A DNA stretch of 64,000 nt from Mactra quadrangularis (taxonomy: Eukaryota; Mollusca; Bivalvia; Venerida; Mactridae): assembly GCA_025267735.1 (NCBI GenBank), contig CM046301.1, positions 63,693,872-63,757,871 of the forward strand, in the 5' to 3' direction. Below are positions 59,094 through 64,000 of this stretch, piece after piece. The notes under the pieces are model-generated. The model did not search any database. It saw only the letters and a list, made by a program, of their open reading frames with translations, and was not told the DNA's origin. A program made the position numbers and the translations under genes. Position 1 is the stretch's first letter. Every line of letters begins with the position of its first letter.

Positions 59094-60034
59094 TCTATAT
59101 GTTCCAGACTATTTCTGACTTTATATGTCTTTGTATTCCAGTAAACATTCTTCAACACTCTGTGTGTGCAATACCTGAAACATTTATAGTATATCTTGTA
59201 TAGTAAACATTGCTGCATATATGTACGAGGGCTGTTAAGTTTCGTAACTTTTCTATTTGATGAAAGTTTTAACACTGATACTTTTGGGAAGTATGCTTAT
59301 GATCTGGCAGCAATAAGTAAAATAATACATACATATGCGTTTCCACAGTCACTATGACAATGTCATGTGACTTCGCTCAACGTAAGATATTGCTATTTCA
59401 CAGCTTGTGAAAAGCACGGTTTGTGAAAAATGAGTTTCAATAGCTGTAACCCAAAAACATGACACGCACAAGTGAGCGGTAGACGTTGGCATGCTCTTTT
59501 CTAGAGTAAGCGTATTATTTTTAATTATCATCTTCGTCAATTTTTACCACAATTAGTTAGCATAGTCTAACATGTCAACTTTTTTATCAAGAACATATAT
59601 TGTCTCCTGTAAATATTGAGAGCAACAACCGATGAATTGTAGTGTGTCTTTTCAATACAAATACATACCAAGTTTAGTGCTCCCTTCAAGTTTAAATCAA
59701 AACATGATATAAGCATAGACATATTTGACATGACATAGACCGTCAAGTTGTGGTTCTGTAGTCTTTAAGCATCATAGAACAATATAGAGACTTTTACATG
59801 CGGCCGGCACAGTTCCGAATCTTTTGCATCGACTAAACCAAATTTGATCGTGGTGTTTAAAATCTGCTACGACTCGGTGTATGCAAACGATGTTGGTGTC
59901 ATTCGGAAAAAAGCCTCAGCTACGTGTGCATGCATAAATCTGTGAAATAAATTATTTATTATGTAGAAAGTGGCCTCGAATTGAACATGGTTAAATTTAC
60001 ATTTTTAATATAACTTATGAGTATAGATACTATA
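59094..60034. other. Intergenic stretch, nothing firm
   Basis: ACGAGGGCTGTTAAGTTTCG at about 59225 looks like the start of a mariner-type terminal repeat, but no matching far end was found. No gene is supported. Confidence 0.4.
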
Positions 60035-60409
60035 CAGTACCCACCAAAAGTTTGAAGACAAAAGAAATTAACAACAATTATTGAATGTTGATGATTATTT
60101 TTATAAAATCGTGATTTCTAATATATTTAAGCCTGGTTTGTGATAAAATGAAAACACATTTTATGAATGAAGCACATTTAAAAGATTCAGCATCAGACAT
60201 ACTAAATTCACCAAAACCATGTTTATCGTAATTATTTTCCATAACGTAGTTTTTATGCTTTTTCTGTTGTCTTATTCATGAGTAAATTGATTACCAAAAA
60301 TAAAGCGAAACATAAAATCATTTCAAATTAAACTATTATCAAATTTCGGATAAAAGCTATTCAGTAGGCCTACAAAGTGAAAATGTCTCCAAACTTTTGG
60401 TGGGTACTG
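60035..60409. mobile_element. MITE with CAGTACCCACC termini, copy 5
   Basis: Starts CAGTACCCACCAAAAGTTTG and ends CCAAACTTTTGGTGGGTACTG (split here as 21 bases across the end), flanked by TA. It lies 83 bp beyond the stop codon of the minus-strand glutamate receptor, so it may be part of that gene's 3' UTR. Confidence 0.92.
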
Positions 60410-60492
60410 TATATATAGTGTTTTTGCTTCGGGTATATTTTACAAAGGGTATTACCAAAACATTTAAGATTACAACTTATTTTCTCTCGTTG

Positions 60493-60615
60493 TTAAACAG
60501 TTGTTGAACCAGACATCTTTACTACAGGTTCTATATAACTTGATCTAGACTCAGAATTTAGATCACCTTGAGATGTTTTATTTATAGGCTCTAATTCTTC
60601 ATCCTCGTCATCATT
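60493..60615 (-). CDS. Ionotropic glutamate receptor, C-terminal tail exon
   Basis: A 123-bp exon after acceptor TTATTATCGTTGTAG, phase 0, 40 codons plus TAA. It starts with an acidic run (NDDEDEELEP), continues through a Ser-rich stretch (SESRSSYIEP) and ends in KMSGSTTV. The last residues T-T-V fit a class I PDZ ligand (S/T-x-hydrophobic at the C terminus), the usual way receptor subunits are anchored at synapses. The tail would be cytoplasmic, directly after transmembrane helix M4. The exon has no ATG near its start and is too short to stand out as an open frame. I assign it because strand, splice site, phase and stop all fit the preceding exon. Confidence 0.75.
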   Translation of the reverse strand, partial: NDDEDEELEPINKTSQGDLNSESRSSYIEPVVKMSGSTTV

Positions 60616-60714
60616 CTACAACGATAATAAAACATGTTAATCATTACAACATTTCATTTTGTCTTATAAACTGTACAATTACGTATTTGTCAACTTTAGA
60701 AATAGTAATGCATG

Positions 60715-60962
60715 TATTGTTCGTTTTTTCTCAACTGTCAAAACATGAATAATTACACGGTGAATGTGTTTGTTAAAATTTAAATCGTAATACATCCATG
60801 AGTTTCCGAAAATATGTATTATGATCGAGAAACGCTGCTTATGCCGTATGGTATGTTTTAATCAGCATATTCTTAATAACAATTAGGCCGCCAATACAAG
60901 ACAATGCATTCATTCACCGTGAAATTATTCAAGCTTTGACAGTTGAGAAAAAACGAACAATA
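60715..60962. mobile_element. MITE with TTTTTTCTCAACTGTC termini, copy 4 (inverted)
   Basis: Starts TATTGTTCGTTTTTTCTCAA and ends GTTGAGAAAAAACGAACAATA (21 bases across the TA). The interior is the inverse of 9611-9859 (GTATTATGATCGAGAAACG, ACGGCATA complement). It lies in the last intron of the glutamate receptor gene. Confidence 0.88.
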
Positions 60963-61050
60963 CATGTACCTTGTTTTTGGTAAACTATCCGTGTAAACAC
61001 AGTTTAAATGAATAAACTAAGCTTCATTATTAAACTGGCTTCCGTAGAGT

Positions 61051-61363
61051 TTGTTTGTTTGTTTTTGTTGTGCTTAACGCCGTAGCAACACATTGTATAG
61101 GGCATATAACAGCGGTCAGTCAACCTACTCACTCCTCCTGAAAAGGCTAAATCTCTGGATTTAGCTGTTAACCAACTACTAAGCGCATACCTTCGCCAGA
61201 GACTGACAACTGCCCAACATAATGAAAAATCATTGGTAGGAGGGAGAATGGCCGTATAAATAATTTCATGACTAAGCTCCACGAAAGTATTCCCCGCCCG
61301 GGAATCGAACCAACGACCCTTCGATCAGTAGACTTGCGTGCTTCCAACTGAGCTAGCCAGGCG
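61051..61363 (-). mobile_element. tRNA-derived SINE, family B, copy 4
   Basis: Inverted copy: tail TTTGTTTGTTTTTGTTGTGC and GCTTAACGCCGTAGCAACAC at the left, complement of the B-box (GGGAATCGAACC) and of the head (GAGCTAGCCAGGCGG) at the right. Thirteen-bp target duplication GCTTCCGTA(G/A)AGT at 61038-61050 and 61364-61376 (12 of 13). It sits in the last intron of the glutamate receptor gene. Two minus-strand frames across it are artefacts. Confidence 0.93.
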
Positions 61364-61985
61364 GCTTCCGTAAAGTAAACATGCATGCATGTATCTCGAT
61401 TGGCAGAGAGTGACTCATTCTATAAATAGACGGTGAAGATATCACCTCTATACTAAGACGCGCAACCGTCTCAAAATTCGGCGTTTGGTACGCAACAGAA
61501 TAAAGTGCGGCGGATGAAGACAAAATCGTTGCATTTTTTCGTTTTTTGACAGACTCGTTGTTGAAATGTAAAATAAATGATCACTCATAGCTACAGGATC
61601 ATAAATCTATCAATACAAAGTACTTTTAAACCTCTGTAGGTATAGGTGCATAGTTAAACCGTGTAACCTAGTTTCGAATTCAAATTACTGTGTAAAGAAT
61701 GACAGATGTAAACACGTTATGACGAAGGTTTAACAACCGGTATAAAAGTTTAATTTAATGAGGTTAGTTGGTTGGATAGTCAAATTTTATTGAGTAGACA
61801 CAAAATTCATTCTATTTTTGTTCAGTATACTTGAAGGGGGGAAATTGATAGAATGTAAACATTGCCACGTGTTTTCAGGTAAATAAACAGTTTTACCCGT
61901 GATGCGCGGCGTCTCCGTACAGAGGTCAGTCAGACCGTTTGTGTACAGAATGGAGAGTGACTAATTCACGAAGCTACTGATCCAT

Positions 61986-62203
61986 AATAGACTTTATCCG
62001 GAATTCAAATATTTGGTGTTTTTTTTTTCGGTGGTACAAAAAAACTTTCTCCGTCACAATGAAAATATGTGACCAAAGGAAATAGGATTCAATTCGTATT
62101 TCGTGCTTTACAGCAATATTGGTAACACATTGTGTTTGTACCACCTGCGTGCAGACGGAAAATTTTAGTTACGAATCAACAAAGGGTGTTACTTTACTCT
62201 AGA
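61986..62203. mobile_element. MITE with ATAGAC ends, copy 3 (inverted)
   Basis: ATAGACTTTATCCGGAATTC at the left, GTGTTTGTACCACCTGCGTG inside, ending TTACTCTA. Matches 52212-52395 in reverse orientation. In the last intron of the receptor gene. Confidence 0.6.
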
Positions 62204-62505
62204 TATCAAGTAGAAAATATTTCCAGAAGTCAGATGAACGTATGGCGTAATGAACAGAAGTAAATATTTATTTCTGTGTGTTCATTACGCCATAACGCAC
62301 ATTTACCAATCTCATTACCACTAAGCGTGAACGTGATTTAAATCATAGCATCATGCTTTCCATTGTCATTTTTGAAAAAAAGAAAGAAAATAAACAATTA
62401 ATTAACTTGGTCAGTTAAGCTATTCATCTAACTATTCTCTCATCATAATTCTACATGAATTGATTACAATGTTTAGTAAGTTAAAGTACTTATTAATATA
62501 CTTAC

Positions 62506-63088
62506 TGTTTCAGCTAACTTAAAGATGCATAGTTCAATAAGGGTAACAAAACCACCCAGTAAAACTCCAGCCACAAGAATCATCAAAACAGCTGAGATAG
62601 TTCCAAGATCTAATGGTGAGAAATTAGCAATATCAACATACTTGTATTCGTCCGTGTTAAGAATCGTACTATCACTGCATTCGTTTTTTGAAGATTTAAA
62701 CCATTTATTTTCTAATGTTTGGAGATCACCGGATTCATGTAATTTTATCAATTGAAAATCAAGTTGTTCTCGTAAAGGCGAGCCTTTCTTAACTGCAAAT
62801 GATGCAGTTCTAAGATTGAAATCGTCCCGGATCATGTATAAATCACAGGGTTGTCTGTGTGTGCTATATTTAGCGAAGTGGGATTCCAATATGGCGACAT
62901 AATCGTCATTTTCACGCACTGCTCGTATAAGTTCGTCCGTGGTCTGTGGATCAGTGTCGTTTGTTCTTGACTTAAGAATCTTGTCATAGAGCTCACTAAA
63001 CGTGTCAGTGTTTGAAGTCTTCAGGAATGCCTCTGTTGCACCATCGGGTAATACGCCTACATTAATCCAATCATTTTGTACAAGATCC
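62506..63088 (-). CDS. Ionotropic glutamate receptor, S2 ligand-binding and M4 exon
   Basis: A 583-bp exon between acceptor TTTTTGTTTGCAG and donor GTAAGT: one base completing Arg, then 194 codons. Residues 1-137 are the S2 half of the ligand-binding clamshell. GVLPDGATEAFL stands where GluA-type receptors have the GTLDSGSTKEF loop that binds the ligand carboxylates. The acidic ligand-binding residue is kept (E68 in YVAILESH). C81 (QPCD) and C137 (KNEC) match the conserved disulfide pair. KKGSPLREQLD and LQTLENKWF are further family hallmarks. About residues 161-186 (LGTISAVLMILVAGVLLGGF and onward) form transmembrane helix M4. In the binding loop Ala-Thr replaces the usual Ser-Thr. An antisense frame (62525-62755) is a shadow. 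The subfamily is uncertain. Confidence 0.92.
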
Positions 63089-63454
63089 CTGCAAACAAAA
63101 ATAAGGAAAATATACAACAACGAATGTGTTAAAGTAGGTACGACAGTTACAAAGCTGGTTCATTTTCAATAAGCGGGTGCAAATGGTGTCGCCGGTCTAT
63201 TCTCTCTGTCCCTTACGATATAAAGTTTGGATCATCAACCTAAAATATACTATAGCCGTAGTTCTTCTACTGCATCGTTTATAAAAAGTATTATCTCATC
63301 AAACTGGCGAAAATTCCAACGAATAAAATTGATTTCTAAACGTAATATTATTTTGTAAAAACGTCATGTAATATGACGTTTAAACGACATAATAAAATAA
63401 ATAATAAAAGTATTTCAAAACGTCGCTTTAGGGGTTCCGTAATAAATATCTCAC
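63089..63454 (-). other. Short intron of the glutamate receptor gene
   Basis: 366 bp, GTGAGA to GCAG on the minus strand. AT-rich, no repeat recognised. Confidence 0.8.
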
Positions 63455-63620
63455 CTAAAACTTTTGATTCTAACATAACGATTAAGAGCTTGAACTTCTC
63501 GACCAGAATGTAAATAGTTTGTTAAACTAGACGTATAAGATAACAAGAGTATTACAATAAATATCCACCATGCTGTTACTACTATTCTACCACCTATAGA
63601 ACGTGGTGTTCTTGTATAAC
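63455..63620 (-). CDS. Ionotropic glutamate receptor, M3 pore-helix exon
   Basis: A 166-bp exon between acceptor ATGTTTCAG and donor GTGAGA. It starts with two bases of a split codon and ends with AG, completed by the G of the next exon. It reads YTRTPRSIGGRIVVTAW, then WIFIVILLLSYTSSLTNYL. PRSxxGRI followed by a Trp-Trp helix is the classic approach to M3. The gate motif SYTANLAAF of iGluRs is here SYTSSLTNY. S-Y-T and L are kept, but Asn replaces the Ala at the position of the mouse Lurcher mutation. The exon ends in the M3-S2 linker (SGREVQALNRYVRIKSF). It is too short to be prominent as an open frame. The match and the in-frame splice to the S2 exon make the call secure. Confidence 0.92.
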
Positions 63621-63675
63621 CTGAAACATAGATACATTAGATTTTTGATATACAGTGTTACAACACAGCATACAT

Positions 63676-63745
63676 AATAATAATAAAGACTTTATTTAAA
63701 GAGGCTACACATTTGAATAATTCCAATCTTCCATGTGGGCCTCTA
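63676..63745. repeat. AATAATAAAGACTTTAT repeat, copy 2
   Basis: ATAATAATAATAAAGACTTT, then AATTCCAATCTTCCATGTGG. Shared with 49928-50050. Its right side is cut by the mini hAT element at 63751. Confidence 0.55.
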
Positions 63746-63750
63746 TCAAA

Positions 63751-63841
63751 CCAATCTCCGTAAACATATATCCTGTAGAGCATTGTCGTAAATTAGCAAG
63801 TAGGCGAGTGGAAAATTTAAGATCGGGTTTTAATCAGATTG
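63751..63841 (+). mobile_element. hAT-like MITE (CAATCTGATT family), 91-bp deletion form
   Basis: Left end CCAATCTCCGTAAACATATA and right end GATCGGGTTTTAATCAGATT then G are kept, with most of the interior lost. Perfect 8-bp duplication CTATCAAA at 63743-63750 and 63842-63849. It lies upstream (on the gene strand) of the M3 exon of the receptor. Confidence 0.9.
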
Positions 63842-63849
63842 CTATCAAA

Positions 63850-64000
63850 TATATTACACAGTATATACAATATTTACATAATGATGAATGCATACAAGGA
63901 CATTTGAGGATAAGAAATGAAAAGTTTGTGCAGTAGACTTGAGAAAAATATGTTAGATCTATATACATATGAAAATCAAATTAAGAGCAAAAAAAAACTT
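63850..64000. other. Intron sequence, nothing recognised
   Basis: AT-rich sequence, presumably intron of the glutamate receptor gene. No further exon found before the window ends. Confidence 0.5.

Larger units (their letters stand above)
60493..63620 (-). other. Ionotropic glutamate receptor gene, 3' part (gene span visible here)
   Basis: Three minus-strand exons, 63620-63455, 63088-62506 and 60615-60493, joined by GT-AG introns of 366 and 1,890 bp. Both junctions preserve the frame: AG|G completes an Arg codon at the first, and the second is phase 0. The visible part encodes about 290 residues. M1, the pore loop, S1 and the N-terminal domain would lie on exons beyond 64000. A candidate poly(A) signal on this strand is at 59955-59960. 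The long intron holds a MITE (60715), a SINE (61051) and another MITE (61986). Confidence 0.9.

Noticed and set aside
59222..59280. Mariner-like terminal repeat (ACGAGGGCTGTTAAG)
   Set aside because: No inverted partner with TA was found within reach, so an element cannot be delimited.
62525..62755. 76-residue + frame
   Set aside because: Antisense to the receptor's S2/M4 exon.

Overview
The window looks like a non-coding-dominated stretch of a metazoan nuclear genome, most likely a bivalve mollusc. It is strongly AT-rich, has exons of ordinary animal genes split by GT-AG introns, and is packed with short non-autonomous transposons. These include tRNA-derived SINEs whose 3' part ends in a GCGTTAAACT-type tail, and pearl/Helentron-like elements with ~155-bp core repeats, a style I associate with bivalves. 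Species cannot be fixed from sequence alone.

Two genuine genes are visible, both partial. On the + strand, three small exons (18460-18546, 35791-35832, 42822-42863) form the C-terminal half of a PPP1R14-family protein (CPI-17/PHI-1-like inhibitor of protein phosphatase 1). They are separated by introns of 17.2 kb and 7.0 kb and followed by a 3' UTR with AATAAA signals near 43350. The first coding exon was not found. On the - strand, three exons (63455-63620, 62506-63088, 60493-60615) splice in frame into the C-terminal ~290 residues of an ionotropic glutamate receptor. They cover pore helix M3, the S2 ligand-binding half, M4 and a short tail ending in a PDZ-type ligand. Its 5' exons lie beyond base 64000.

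The rest is repeat landscape, by region. 1-18.4 kb, upstream of or within the first PPP1R14 intron: a 44-bp tandem array, ATC-rich microsatellites, TA-flanked MITEs, an hAT-like MITE, a SINE and the first pearl/Helentron-like element. 18.5-35.8 kb, the big intron: three intact hAT-type MITEs with perfect 8-bp target duplications in this part of the window, a 22-copy minisatellite, three SINEs, two large Helentron-like elements, and a nest in which a PIF/Harbinger-like element sits inside a GGATCCGCCCC element. 35.8-42.8 kb, the last intron: more MITEs and a (TA)27 tract just before the last acceptor. 43-60 kb, intergenic: MITEs including a transposon-in-transposon, two further Helentron-like families, a young copy of the pearl-like element nearly identical to one 30 kb away, a tRNA-Arg-like SINE, and a TIR-bounded minisatellite. 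60-64 kb: the receptor gene with a SINE and a MITE in its longest visible intron.

No rRNA, functional tRNA, CRISPR, or autonomous transposase or reverse-transcriptase gene was recognised. Most open frames in the window are chance frames in AT-rich DNA or run through repeats.
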